NCBI GenBank assembly: GCA_027452165.1
Contig: DAIDGX010000003.1
Location: 186,001-250,000, forward strand
Length of the DNA stretch: 64,000 nucleotides
Source: Vulcanimicrobiota bacterium
GTDB lineage: Bacteria; Vulcanimicrobiota; Vulcanimicrobiia; Vulcanimicrobiales; Vulcanimicrobiaceae
Direction: 5' to 3'
Positions 1-8,374 of this stretch are shown here, one piece after another. How positions within the stretch are numbered: position 1 is the first letter of the stretch; each line of letters starts with the position of its first letter. The notes beneath the pieces were generated by a model. It was not told the origin of the DNA and did no database searches. It saw only the letters and a list, made by a program, of their open reading frames with translations. The position numbers were made by a program, and so were the translations under genes.

Positions 1-262
1 GTTCGCGCAGCATTGCGATGCACTCCGCGAGCAAGCGCATGGAATCAGCATCTTTCCAGCGCGGATCGCTGTCGGGAAAGTGACCGCCGAGATCGCCGAG
101 CGCCGCCGCGCCGAGCAACGCGTCGGACAGCGCGTGCGCAAGGACGTCGGCATCGGAGTGGCCGAGTGCGCCGCGCTCGAACGGCACCTCGACGCCGCCC
201 AACACGAGACGCCGTCCCGCGACCAACCGGTGGGCATCGAATCCGTGACCGACCCGCATCAT
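1..262 (-). CDS. ispF: 2-C-methyl-D-erythritol 2,4-cyclodiphosphate synthase, N-terminal part
   Basis: IspF closes the cyclodiphosphate ring in the MEP route to isopentenyl diphosphate. The gene runs off the left edge, so only about 87 N-terminal residues are present. I translated it by hand. It begins [11 protein letters not shown], which carries the metal-binding Asp-x-His of the family (D9, H11), followed by the G-H-S-D-A-D-V motif and the D-L-G-G-H-F-P motif. The start ATG at 262 overlaps the ispD stop in an ATGA arrangement; a second in-frame ATG lies one codon later. Order and overlap imply co-translation with ispD. The C-terminus is missing only because of the window edge. Confidence 0.93.
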   Translation of the reverse strand, partial: MMRVGHGFDAHRLVAGRRLVLGGVEVPFERGALGHSDADVLAHALSDALLGAAALGDLGGHFPDSDPRWKDADSMRLLAECIAMLRE

Positions 263-960
263 GCCTGCATCTCCGTTGCGACACGCCCCTGTAACAACAG
301 CTCCGCACGCGCGAGATCGTGCGCGTGCGTCACTTTGAAATTCTCGCCCGTGGCCGGAACGATCGCCACCTCGCAACCGATCGCTTCGAGCAGCGCGACG
401 TCGTCGGTTGCCTCGATCTGCGTCTGCAGCGCTTGAGCGTGCGCGCGTTCAAGATCGTCGCGCCAGGCAAACTGCGGCGTTTGCGCCGCCCACAGCGTTG
501 TACGATCGAGCGTCTGCCGGACGGTCATCGAGGCTGCATCGACGATCTTGATGGTATCGACGACGGGGGTCGCGATCACCGCACCGCGTCCCGGGCGAAC
601 CTCGCGCATGCCCGCGCGAACGTCTTCGACGCGTACGAGTGGACGCGCACCATCGTGCACGAAGAGTGCGTCCGGTGCGGCCGAGAGCGCGCGCAAGCCG
701 GCGGCGACGCTCGCTTGGCGGGTCGCACCGCCGGCAACGACCAGCGTCGATCGCCCCGGCAGCAGCCGCGCGACGAGTTCCCCCATCGGCGCGAGCCATT
801 CGGCTTCGGTCACGACGACGATCTCGACAAGCTCCGGCACCTGCGCGAATGTCCGCAGAGACCATCCGACCATCGGCAATCCGGCGAGCTCAAGGAGTTG
901 CTTGGGGCGCCCGAAACGCGTTCCGCGCCCCGCTGCGACGACGACGACAGCCCAGGTCAT
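259..960 (-). CDS. ispD: 2-C-methyl-D-erythritol 4-phosphate cytidylyltransferase
   Basis: IspD transfers CMP from CTP to methylerythritol phosphate in the MEP pathway. The 233-aa product opens with the nucleotide-binding loop [11 protein letters not shown]...P-K-Q and has the H-D-G-A-R-P motif near residue 105 and the T-D-D-V motif near residue 200, with family-typical length. The ATG at 960 overlaps the stop of the upstream PIN/TRAM gene by four bases (ATGA), and the stop overlaps the ispF start in the same way. A longer in-frame reading upstream exists but lies wholly inside the PIN/TRAM gene. Confidence 0.95.
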   Translation of the reverse strand: MTWAVVVVAAGRGTRFGRPKQLLELAGLPMVGWSLRTFAQVPELVEIVVVTEAEWLAPMGELVARLLPGRSTLVVAGGATRQASVAAGLRALSAAPDALFVHDGARPLVRVEDVRAGMREVRPGRGAVIATPVVDTIKIVDAASMTVRQTLDRTTLWAAQTPQFAWRDDLERAHAQALQTQIEATDDVALLEAIGCEVAIVPATGENFKVTHAHDLARAELLLQGRVATEMQA

Positions 961-2048
961 CGCGTCGCGACGTTGCCTCTCGGGCGCGCAAAGATCATGC
1001 GTCCGGCTGAGGTCTGCAGCACGCTCGTCACCACGACGTCGGTCGTCTCTCCGATCAGCCGGCGGCCGTGATCGATGACGATCATCGTTCCGTCCTCGAG
1101 GTAGGCGACGCCTTGCTGCGCTTCCTTGCCTTCGCGAATGACGTGTACGTGCAACTCTTCTCCCGGAAGAACCACGGGGCGCAGTGCCGTCGAGAGGTCG
1201 TTGATATTCAAGACCTCGACGCCCTCCACGTGCGCGATACGATTCAGATTGTAATCGTTGGTCAGCAGCTTTGCGCCGCGTTCTTGCGCGAGGCGCACCA
1301 GCTTCGCATCGACGCCGCCCGGGGCCAGATCGTCGTAGTCGCGTTCGTCGATCTCGAGGGTACGCACCTCTTGCAGACGGCTGAGAACGTCGAGCCCGCG
1401 CCGTCCGCGCATACGCTTTTGCGCATCCACCGAGTCGGCGATCGCTTGCAACTCGCGCAATACGAAGCGCGGAACCACGAGCACGCCTTCGAGAAAACCG
1501 CTCTCCACGATCTCGACGATCCGTCCATCCACGATCACCGAGGTGTCGATCACCTTTGCAACGTTTGCCGTCCCGTTCGCCTGCCGGTTGCCGGTTGGCC
1601 ACAATCGATTCTTCGCTCCAACGCGCGCTCCAAGATACGCGCAGAAGATCGCAATGAGCAGATACACCACGATCGCGAGGTATCCGCCGACGCGGCCGGT
1701 CGAGGTGAAAAATTCAAACAGGATGCTCTTGATGAGCAACGCGATGCCGAGTCCCGCGATGAGACCCGCCGCACCGCCCGCGATCTCGCCGGGTGCCAGC
1801 CGTTCGATGGCACCCTCGGCCACGCGCAACTCGTCTTCGAACAGGCTCTGCGCGACCGGCGCAAGCAACAAACCGACCAGGGCTCCCGCGACCGGCGAAG
1901 CGACCAGGAACGTCCATTGCAGCGCCTCGCTTGCAAAATGCAGCGAAAATACGTTGAGGTACGCTTCGCGACCGAGCAAAAAGCCCGTAACCGCGAAAAC
2001 GACCGCAAACATTGCGCGTAAAACCGCACCGGGTACGTTTGTATTCAC
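957..2048 (-). CDS. Membrane PIN/TRAM-domain protein (YacL-like)
   Basis: This is a 363-aa protein with about four hydrophobic helices in the first 145 residues. A PIN nuclease domain follows (V-I-D-T-S-V-I-V-D-G-R-I near 168-180 and T-N-D-Y-N-L-N near 265, giving the acidic residues of PIN domains), then a C-terminal TRAM RNA-binding domain from about residue 290. The architecture matches Bacillus YacL, whose gene also sits beside ispD and ispF in Firmicutes. The exact substrate is unknown; a membrane-tethered RNase role is inferred from the domains. The start overlaps the hemW stop by four bases. Confidence 0.88.
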   Translation of the reverse strand: MNTNVPGAVLRAMFAVVFAVTGFLLGREAYLNVFSLHFASEALQWTFLVASPVAGALVGLLLAPVAQSLFEDELRVAEGAIERLAPGEIAGGAAGLIAGLGIALLIKSILFEFFTSTGRVGGYLAIVVYLLIAIFCAYLGARVGAKNRLWPTGNRQANGTANVAKVIDTSVIVDGRIVEIVESGFLEGVLVVPRFVLRELQAIADSVDAQKRMRGRRGLDVLSRLQEVRTLEIDERDYDDLAPGGVDAKLVRLAQERGAKLLTNDYNLNRIAHVEGVEVLNINDLSTALRPVVLPGEELHVHVIREGKEAQQGVAYLEDGTMIVIDHGRRLIGETTDVVVTSVLQTSAGRMIFARPRGNVATR

Positions 2049-3178
2049 GCGAAGACCACGAAAGCTCCACAGACGTCGTTAGCGACAAAACGGCCACGCC
2101 GCGTCAAGCGCAGACGACCATCGATCAGCTCCAACACGCCGGCGTCGCGATACGTGGCAACCACCGGAGCATAACGCTCGAGCACATCGACTCCGTATCG
2201 CTCTTTGAAGACGGAAAGCTCGACCCCCTGCGCCGTGCGCAGCGCGAGCATGATCGCTTCCCCGACGGCGGCCAGGCCCCCTAAACGCTCCACCTCCCCC
2301 GGGATCGGCTGCCCCGCGCGAGCGGCCGCGACATAGGTCGCGAGTTCGCGGCTATGCACCGCGCGCACGCCGGCACGATACGAGGCGGCCCCGACGCCGA
2401 GCCCGACATACTCGCCGTTGGCCCAGTAGTTGGCGTTGTGGCGCGAACGGTGCCCGGGTCGCGCAAAATTGCTGATCTCGTAGTGCTCGAATCCCGCCGT
2501 TTCGAGCACCGTGATGGCAAGATCGTAGAGCTCGGCCTCGCGTGCCTCGTCGGCGAAGGCTCGCGGCTCACGCGCTTGCCAGCGCTCGTAGGGCGTCCCC
2601 GCCTCAACCGTGAGGCCGTAGGTCGAGCAGTGATCGACCTCGAGCGCGAGGGCCGCTTCGAGCGACCTGCGCCAGCTCGTCGCATCTTGTCCGGGCACCG
2701 CAAAGATGAGATCCAGCGAAACGCTACGGATACCGGCGGCACGGGCGGCACGGACCGCGCGCTCGACGTCGGCCGGGGTATGTTTGCGCCCGAGCGTCGC
2801 GATCTCCGCGGCGACGAAGCTTTGGACGCCGATCGAGACGCGATCGATGCCTGCGCCCGCGTATGCTTCGAAATCACCCTCGCGAACGAGTTCGGGATTG
2901 ATCTCGATCGAGATCTCGTGTGTCACGCCGGCAGGGGCTGGAAAGTGCGCGCGCAGGTCTCGCACGAGCGCCGCGAGCGCCTGCGCATCGTACGTGTTCG
3001 GCGTACCGCCACCGAGAAAGATCGTGCTTGCCGCAACGCTGGGCTCGCGCTCGAGTTCGGCGCGCAGGGCATCCAGATACTCGTGTGCGGCGCTGCGACG
3101 AAGCGGCCACTTGGCGAAATCGCAATACGGGCAGAGATACGGACAGAACGGCAGGTGGACGTACACGCCGAGGGCCAT
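2045..3178 (-). CDS. hemW: Radical SAM protein HemW (heme chaperone, HemN-like)
   Basis: This 377-aa radical SAM protein has the cluster motif C12-x3-C16-x2-C19, followed by D-F rather than the fourth cysteine of true coproporphyrinogen dehydrogenases (HemN). That points to HemW, a heme-binding chaperone. The G-G-G-T-P-N motif near residue 57 and the C-terminal HemN-type domain are present. It lies 23 bp after fakB1 and overlaps the PIN/TRAM start. HemN activity cannot be excluded by reading alone but is less likely. Confidence 0.9.
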   Translation of the reverse strand: MALGVYVHLPFCPYLCPYCDFAKWPLRRSAAHEYLDALRAELEREPSVAASTIFLGGGTPNTYDAQALAALVRDLRAHFPAPAGVTHEISIEINPELVREGDFEAYAGAGIDRVSIGVQSFVAAEIATLGRKHTPADVERAVRAARAAGIRSVSLDLIFAVPGQDATSWRRSLEAALALEVDHCSTYGLTVEAGTPYERWQAREPRAFADEAREAELYDLAITVLETAGFEHYEISNFARPGHRSRHNANYWANGEYVGLGVGAASYRAGVRAVHSRELATYVAAARAGQPIPGEVERLGGLAAVGEAIMLALRTAQGVELSVFKERYGVDVLERYAPVVATYRDAGVLELIDGRLRLTRRGRFVANDVCGAFVVFA

Positions 3179-3201
3179 GCGGGACTGCGATTCCGGATAC
3201 G

Positions 3202-4047
3202 TCAGGGAACGATCGCGAAGATGCCGACCGCACCCGGCCCCATGTGCGTCGCGATCGTCAGGGGCGAATCGCTGACACGCTCCGCTCGCGGCGGATGGCC
3301 GAGCTTCGCTTCGATCATTTTGGCCAGCTCCGCGGCGGTACCGGGCGCTTCGACGTGGCTGATCGCGACGCGACAGTTCGGCGCATGACCGATCGCGCGC
3401 AATACCGAGTCAACCAGCAACTCGCACGTCTTATCGAACGAGCGGCTCTGCCCCGCAAGGCCCACCTCACCGCTCTCATTCATCTTGAGCACGAGGCTTA
3501 CGTTGAGCATCGACCCGAGCGCAACGAGCGCCCGCGGCAAGCGCCCAGAACGCCCCAGATGATTGATATCGTGTACCGCAAAGAAGTTCGCATGGGTGAG
3601 GTTGTGCGGATCGATACGGCGCGCAACCTCGGCCGCGCCGTCGCCCGCCTTCGCGCATTCGAGCGCATAGAGCGCAAGCAACGATTCTGCGCCCGCCGCG
3701 CCGAGCGAATCGATCACATGCACCGCGCCACCAAAGCCTGCAGCTGCGTTCTTCGCGTTTTCGTACGATTTCGAGAGCTTCGACGAGAGCGTGACGGCCA
3801 CGACCTCGTTCCCGCCCTTCACGAGCCGCTCGAAGACCGCATGAAAATCTTGGATGCTAGGGGGTTCGGTGGTAGGCATCTCGCCCGCGGCCATACGCCG
3901 CGTAAACGTATCCTTATCGATCTCAATCCCGTCGCGCAACCGCTCCGGCCCGAAGATGATCGTGATCGGAACGACCTCGATACCGGCGCGGGTACACTCC
4001 TCGCGCGTCAAGTCGCAGCCGCTATCGGTCACCACGCGGACGCCCAT
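3202..4047 (-). CDS. DegV family fatty-acid-binding protein, divergent FakB paralogue
   Basis: DegV/FakB proteins hold a fatty acid for phosphorylation by FakA. This 281-aa copy has the N-terminal V-V-T-D-S-G-C-D motif, H-L-G-R-S-G-R-L near 181 and the C-terminal A-T-H-M-G-P-G-A-V-G. Unlike its neighbour, the phosphate-binding loop reads L-S-S-K-L-S-K-S instead of the usual S-S-K-L-S-G-T, and T-T-E-P-P replaces T-S-Q-P. These changes suggest altered ligand choice or reduced FakA coupling. The gene lies 36 bp after the second degV gene in the fakA-plsX operon. Confidence 0.85.
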   Translation of the reverse strand: MGVRVVTDSGCDLTREECTRAGIEVVPITIIFGPERLRDGIEIDKDTFTRRMAAGEMPTTEPPSIQDFHAVFERLVKGGNEVVAVTLSSKLSKSYENAKNAAAGFGGAVHVIDSLGAAGAESLLALYALECAKAGDGAAEVARRIDPHNLTHANFFAVHDINHLGRSGRLPRALVALGSMLNVSLVLKMNESGEVGLAGQSRSFDKTCELLVDSVLRAIGHAPNCRVAISHVEAPGTAAELAKMIEAKLGHPPRAERVSDSPLTIATHMGPGAVGIFAIVP

Positions 4048-4083
4048 GCAACCTCCTGCGCATTCGCGCGACGAATGTCGCGC

Positions 4084-4938
4084 CTAAGGATCCTGCGCGA
4101 CGAAGATTCCAACCGCTCCGGGCCCGCCATGCGTTGCAATCACCGGCCCGGCTTCAATACTATCGAGTAGTTTTGGTACCACCCCATCCAGACGCGTTCG
4201 CACTTTTTCGAGGACAGCCTGCGCGAGGGCGGGCGCGTTCGTGTGCATGACGAGAAAGCGGGCCTTTGCGGGGTCCGAGACCGCCTTGAGCGCAAGGTCG
4301 AGCATCGCCTCTTGAGCTCGCGCGAAGGTCCGCACTTGCGCCTCGGCTGCCACCTCACCGTCCCTGAGCACGAGCACCGGCACGATCTTCATCAGTGTGC
4401 CGAGCACCGCTTGCGCCTTGCCGATGCGCCCGGTACGTTGCAGGTGCGAAAGATCGGCGATGCACGCATAGAGGCGCTGGGTGACGCGCTCGTGATCGAG
4501 CGCCGCGACGATCTCATCACGCCCCTTCCCCTGCTGCGCAAGCTCGCTTGCACGCAACGCCATCATTCCCAAGCCACCAGCCGCCGTTTGCGAATCGTAG
4601 ATCTCGATGTTCGCGCCGGGGAAATGCTGCGCGGCCGCGCGTGCAGCGTTGATCGTTCCCGAGAGCTTGGATGAAATCGTGATGCACAGAATCTCTCGAC
4701 CGTCCGCGACGAGCGGCGCAAACGCTTCCTCGAACATCTGCGCGGTCGGTTGCGAGGTGATCGGCAGCGTCTTCTCGGTGGCGAGTTTCTTGAAAAACTC
4801 TTCACGCGAAAGATCGATGTAGTCGCGGTAACTGCGTTCCCCGAAAACGACGAAAAGCGGAACGACGGTGATACCAAGCGCCTGCGCGCGACCCGGTTCG
4901 ATATCGGAGGTGCTGTCGGTTACGATGGCGATGGACAC
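4084..4938 (-). CDS. DegV family protein, FakB-type fatty-acid carrier for FakA
   Basis: This 284-aa DegV protein keeps all the FakB landmarks: T-D-S-T-S-D at the N-terminus, T-S-Q-P near 61, I-S-S-K-L-S-G-T near 93 (the phosphate-contact loop), L-Q-R-T-G-R-I near 170 and A-T-H-G-G-P-G-A near the end. In the Fak pathway it would present a bound fatty acid to FakA, giving acyl phosphate that PlsX and the acyltransferases use. The gene is 18 bp after plsX and two genes from fakA, which supports this role. Confidence 0.9.
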   Translation of the reverse strand: MSIAIVTDSTSDIEPGRAQALGITVVPLFVVFGERSYRDYIDLSREEFFKKLATEKTLPITSQPTAQMFEEAFAPLVADGREILCITISSKLSGTINAARAAAQHFPGANIEIYDSQTAAGGLGMMALRASELAQQGKGRDEIVAALDHERVTQRLYACIADLSHLQRTGRIGKAQAVLGTLMKIVPVLVLRDGEVAAEAQVRTFARAQEAMLDLALKAVSDPAKARFLVMHTNAPALAQAVLEKVRTRLDGVVPKLLDSIEAGPVIATHGGPGAVGIFVAQDP

Positions 4939-4956
4939 AGAGACGCGCTCCAGATT

Positions 4957-5970
4957 CTACGAGCGATCCGCGAGGTGCGGGGCGACGAGTTGGGTGATCT
5001 TGCCGATAACGTCGTGCTCGGCCTCGGCGATTGCGGCGCCGATCGCGTGCTTGATCGCACGCCGGCTGGCGCGTCCGTGGGTGACGATGCAGTTGCCGCG
5101 CAGCCCGAGCAGCGGCGCACCACCATAGGTTTCGTAGTCGTAGGTATGGCGCAAACCGCGCAACGCCGGTGCAAGCATCGCGGCGCCGATCTTGGTGAAG
5201 AGGCTTCCACCGAGCAGCAACTCCTTGATCACCTTGCCGACCGCAGAGCTCATGCCTTCGCTCGTCTTTAAGACCACGTTGCCCACGAAGCCATCCGCGA
5301 CGACCACGTCGGCTCCGCCCAAAAAGATGTCCTTGCCCTCGATATTCCCGATGAAATGCACCGGAGCTTGTTCGAGGAGCGTCGCCGCCTCAAGCACGAG
5401 TGCGTTGCCTTTGGTGCGTTCCTCACCGACCGAGAGCGTCGCGACGCGCGGACGCGCGATGCCGAGGACCGCCTTCGCGTAGGCCGATCCCATGATGCCG
5501 AACTGTTCCAGCCACTCGGGCCGGCAATCGACGTTGGCACCAGAATCAAGCAGAACGGTTCGACCGCTCAGCGTCGGCAACACCGTAGCGATCGCCGGAC
5601 GCGCGATCCCCTCGAGCGTGCGCAAACGGATAAGGGCGATTGCAAGGAACGCGCCGCTGTTCCCGGCCGAGACCACCGCATCCGCCTCGCCTTTTTTTAC
5701 CAAGTTGACGGCGATGCCGAGCGAGGTACGTTCCGACGAACGCAGCGCTTGCGACGCATGCTGATCCATCGGCACCGCTTCGTCAGCGTGCAGCACGGTG
5801 ATCCGATCCGCACCCGGACCTTGCAGCAGCGCGCGGACCTTCGCTTCGTCGCCTACGAGCGTGAGATCGACGTCTTCATACGCCTGCGCCGCAAGCAGGG
5901 TCCCCGCGACAATTTCTTCGGGTGCGTGGTCGCCGCCCATGGCGTCGATCGCGATTCGTGGCCTAGTCAT
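4957..5970 (-). CDS. plsX: Phosphate acyltransferase PlsX
   Basis: PlsX interconverts acyl-ACP and acyl phosphate at the start of phosphatidic acid synthesis. The 337-aa product begins with I-A-I-D-A-M-G-G-D-H-A-P, the family signature, and has V-S-A-G-N-S-G-A near 100 and typical length. Its start overlaps the fakA stop by eight bases. It sits between fakA and two fakB-like genes, so acyl phosphate made by the kinase can feed straight into its pool. A PlsC-type acyltransferase is encoded 11 kb away at 17059. Confidence 0.95.
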   Translation of the reverse strand: MTRPRIAIDAMGGDHAPEEIVAGTLLAAQAYEDVDLTLVGDEAKVRALLQGPGADRITVLHADEAVPMDQHASQALRSSERTSLGIAVNLVKKGEADAVVSAGNSGAFLAIALIRLRTLEGIARPAIATVLPTLSGRTVLLDSGANVDCRPEWLEQFGIMGSAYAKAVLGIARPRVATLSVGEERTKGNALVLEAATLLEQAPVHFIGNIEGKDIFLGGADVVVADGFVGNVVLKTSEGMSSAVGKVIKELLLGGSLFTKIGAAMLAPALRGLRHTYDYETYGGAPLLGLRGNCIVTHGRASRRAIKHAIGAAIAEAEHDVIGKITQLVAPHLADRS

Positions 5971-7555
5971 CGAGTGAAATCCAATACTCCGCGTTCTTCA
6001 TGCCGCCGTAGTAGTACTCGACTTCGGCGGAGGGAAAGACCGTAGCAAGCTCTTCGCTCAGACGCTGCGCATCCTTTTCCTTCTGCGCGCCGCCGTAGTA
6101 CAGGGTGACCAACCCTCCCTGCTCCGCGCCCATCGCGCGAAGGACCCCGCTTGCGGCCTCGAGCACGTTCTCTCCGCCGACGAGTTGGCCGCGATATGTC
6201 GCTGCCGGTTTGCCCTTCGCGACCGTCACGCCCCCGAGCGTCGCATCTTTGCCGGCGACGAAGAGCTGCGCGCTGCCGACACGCTGCGCATGGGCCAGGA
6301 GTTCGTCGTCGCTCGGGAGCACGGCGCCGGCCGCGGTACGCAACGCAAAGAGGCCGGCGATGCCGCCAACGATATCCACGGTCGGGATCACGTGAAGCGA
6401 GCGGTCGGTAAGCTTTGCCACCTCGCTCGCCGCGAGCGCAACATTTTTGTCGTTCACGAAGAGATATATCTCGTCGCCGAGCGTCTTATTCACCGCCAGC
6501 AGCAGATCGCGGACGCTTGGGTTTTTCTCGCCGGCGACCGTCACCTCGGCGCCGAGTTCGCGCGCGATGCGTTCGAAGCCCGGGCCGGGCACAACAGCGA
6601 TCACCGAGCGCTCCACGTGCGGCGCATCGACGACGAGCACGTTGTGCTGCTGCTCCATGTTATCCACCTTCACGCGCGTCAGCCGTCCGTACTTGGCCGC
6701 GAGGTGCTGCACGCGATCGGGATCGTCGGTGTGGATATGCACTTTGATCGTGGGCGGGGAACCGATCACGAGCAACGATTCGCCGCGCGGCTCGAGTAGG
6801 TCGCGCAGATCGAGTTCGCTCGTCGTCGCATCCTCTAAGATGAACTCGGTGCAGTACTTGTTCTCGCCCACAACCTGCGATTGCGTGAAGACGTTCTGGC
6901 GCACCGGCCGCCGAGGAAACGCGGTCGCCCGCACCTTGACGTCGGGAAGAAAGCGCAAGACGCCCTCGATGAAGTACACAAAGCCGGCGCCGCCGGAATC
7001 GACCACACCGGCCTCTTTGAGGACCGGTAGCTGCTCGGGCGTACGCTCGAGGGCCTCGTTCGCAGCGCGCAAGATACCGTTGGCAAGCCGGTAAAAATCG
7101 CGCTCGTGCAGCGCCTGATGGTACGCGGCATCGGCGGCCGCCTGTGCCACCGAGATGATCGTGCCCTCGACCGGCCGCAGCAGCGCCTGACGTGCGGCGG
7201 CAACCGCCTCGCGCATCGCCGTTGCAAGCACGAAGGTATCGATGTCGCGGCGATGCCGGACGTGGTGGGCGAAGCCGCGGAGCATCTGCGAGATGATGAC
7301 GCCGGAGTTTCCTCGGGCGCCCATGAGGCTGCCCTGGGCCGCAGCTGCCGCCACCTCGGCGAGCCCGGCGTCACGCACCTTCCCGGCTTCGAGCATCGCG
7401 GAGCGAACGGTCAGGTACATGTTGGTTCCGGTATCACCGTCCGGAACGGGAAAGACGTTCAGGTCGTTAAGGACCTGGCGGTACTTCCTCAAAAAGTAGG
7501 TCCCGGCCGCGATAAACTTGGCATACGCACGACCGTCGAGCGCGATGACGTCCAC
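5963..7555 (-). CDS. fakA: Fatty acid kinase catalytic subunit FakA (DAK/YloV family)
   Basis: This 530-aa protein has an N-terminal DhaL-type ATP-binding domain with [11 protein letters not shown] near 37-47 and G-A-R-G-N-S-G near 78, then a linker and a C-terminal DegV-like domain ending near Y-Y-G-G. This is the FakA/YloV layout and length. FakA phosphorylates fatty acids bound to FakB. The start is a GTG at 7555, at the head of the long minus-strand operon ending in ispF. I see no strong ribosome-binding site, so a downstream start is possible. Confidence 0.92.
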   Translation of the reverse strand: MDVIALDGRAYAKFIAAGTYFLRKYRQVLNDLNVFPVPDGDTGTNMYLTVRSAMLEAGKVRDAGLAEVAAAAAQGSLMGARGNSGVIISQMLRGFAHHVRHRRDIDTFVLATAMREAVAAARQALLRPVEGTIISVAQAAADAAYHQALHERDFYRLANGILRAANEALERTPEQLPVLKEAGVVDSGGAGFVYFIEGVLRFLPDVKVRATAFPRRPVRQNVFTQSQVVGENKYCTEFILEDATTSELDLRDLLEPRGESLLVIGSPPTIKVHIHTDDPDRVQHLAAKYGRLTRVKVDNMEQQHNVLVVDAPHVERSVIAVVPGPGFERIARELGAEVTVAGEKNPSVRDLLLAVNKTLGDEIYLFVNDKNVALAASEVAKLTDRSLHVIPTVDIVGGIAGLFALRTAAGAVLPSDDELLAHAQRVGSAQLFVAGKDATLGGVTVAKGKPAATYRGQLVGGENVLEAASGVLRAMGAEQGGLVTLYYGGAQKEKDAQRLSEELATVFPSAEVEYYYGGMKNAEYWISLDD

Positions 7556-7591
7556 GGGGGGACCGATTGCCCCGAGCCGCGCGCGGAATCC

Positions 7592-7621
7592 TTGTCAGCA
7601 CCCTAGGCGCCGTGGTATTAT
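7592..7621 (+). promoter_or_regulatory. Sigma-70-type promoter of rpmB
   Basis: A TTGTCA -35 element (7592-7597) and a TATTAT -10 element (7616-7621) are separated by 18 bp, each one base from consensus. They point towards rpmB, predicting a transcript start near 7628 and a leader of about 70 nt. It is the clearest promoter in the window. Confidence 0.75.
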
Positions 7622-7697
7622 CTGCGGGTTGTGCGCGCCTGCCCTGCGCCGGTGCGATATTTGTCTGATTTTCGTTCGAAATAAAGGAACTCATTCG

Positions 7698-7889
7698 ATG
7701 GCGAAGCGTTGTGAAGTTTGTGGCAAGGGGCCGAAGGCCGGCAACAATGTCAGCCACGCAATGAACAAGACGAAGCGCCGCTGGCTGCCGAACCTGCAGT
7801 CGGTCAAGGTTGACGTTCGAGGCACCCACCGCACCGCCCGCGTCTGCACCCAGTGCCTGCGCTCGAAGCGGGTCACCCGCGCCGTCTAA
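7698..7889 (+). CDS. rpmB: 50S ribosomal protein L28
   Basis: L28 is a small structural protein of the large ribosomal subunit. The 63-aa product starts [12 protein letters not shown] and has [13 protein letters not shown]. It is a zinc-ribbon type L28, with cysteine pairs C-x2-C near residues 5-8 and 50-53. An A-A-A-G-G-A-A ribosome-binding site lies about 8 nt before the ATG. It is a single-gene unit between a strong promoter and a terminator, divergent from fakA. Confidence 0.97.
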   Translation: MAKRCEVCGKGPKAGNNVSHAMNKTKRRWLPNLQSVKVDVRGTHRTARVCTQCLRSKRVTRAV

Positions 7890-7910
7890 CCTCCGAACCT
7901 CAGTCCTTCG

Positions 7911-7940
7911 AAAAGAGCCGCCCACCGGGGCGGCTCTTTT
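7911..7940. terminator. Bidirectional intrinsic terminator
   Basis: A perfect 13-bp stem (7911-7923 with 7928-7940) closes a 4-nt loop. It has four A on one side and four T on the other, so it works in both directions. It ends rpmB on the plus strand and the long minus-strand run whose last stop codon is at 7946. Confidence 0.92.
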
Positions 7941-7945
7941 CGTGT

Positions 7946-8374
7946 TTACGTGGTTGCGCGCTCGAGAAGGTCGATATCGCGGATGGCGCGCGTGATCGAG
8001 TCGGGCTCTAAGGTAACGAGATACTCGATGCGCAGGTGCGCCGCGTCGATGCTCTTGAGCTGAACGGCGCAGAGAATCGGCCCCCGCCTGCTGGGAGCGA
8101 ACGAGAGCGCAAAGACGCCGCCCGCGAAGGTAAAACTCGCCTGTGGCCCGTTGCCGGAATTGATCTCGGCGAGATACGCGCGCAGTTCGAGGAACTCATC
8201 GACGCGAACGGCCAGATCGAACGTCGCGCGCAGCGGCGGCGCGCAAGCATGCACGCGGCAGTTCAGAAGGTCGAGGCCGTGCGGTTCGGCCGTGTCAGGA
8301 TGGGCGAAATCGTCGATCTCGATGCGGACGTGCGCGCGCGGCTCGTCCCCGATGCGAACCATCGTCCCGATCAT
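7946..8374 (-). CDS. Small protein, possible WapI/DUF6228-like fold
   Basis: This is a 142-aa protein of unknown function. The ATG at 8374 shares one base with the stop of the kinase gene (TGATG), favouring it over a longer reading that would run into that gene. Alternating beta-strand pattern, a central Cys-containing L-L-N-C-R-V-H stretch and the block F-D-L-A-V-R-V-D-E-F-L-E-L-R-A-Y-L recall WapI-type immunity or DUF6228 proteins. I am not certain of that match. No toxin gene is adjacent. It is the last gene of its run, before the bidirectional terminator. Confidence 0.7.
   Translation of the reverse strand: MIGTMVRIGDEPRAHVRIEIDDFAHPDTAEPHGLDLLNCRVHACAPPLRATFDLAVRVDEFLELRAYLAEINSGNGPQASFTFAGGVFALSFAPSRRGPILCAVQLKSIDAAHLRIEYLVTLEPDSITRAIRDIDLLERATT

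Noticed and set aside
2354-4170. Long plus-strand open frames opposite hemW and the degV genes
   Set aside because: They are antisense shadows of well-supported genes in GC-rich DNA, with Arg-rich translations and no family features.
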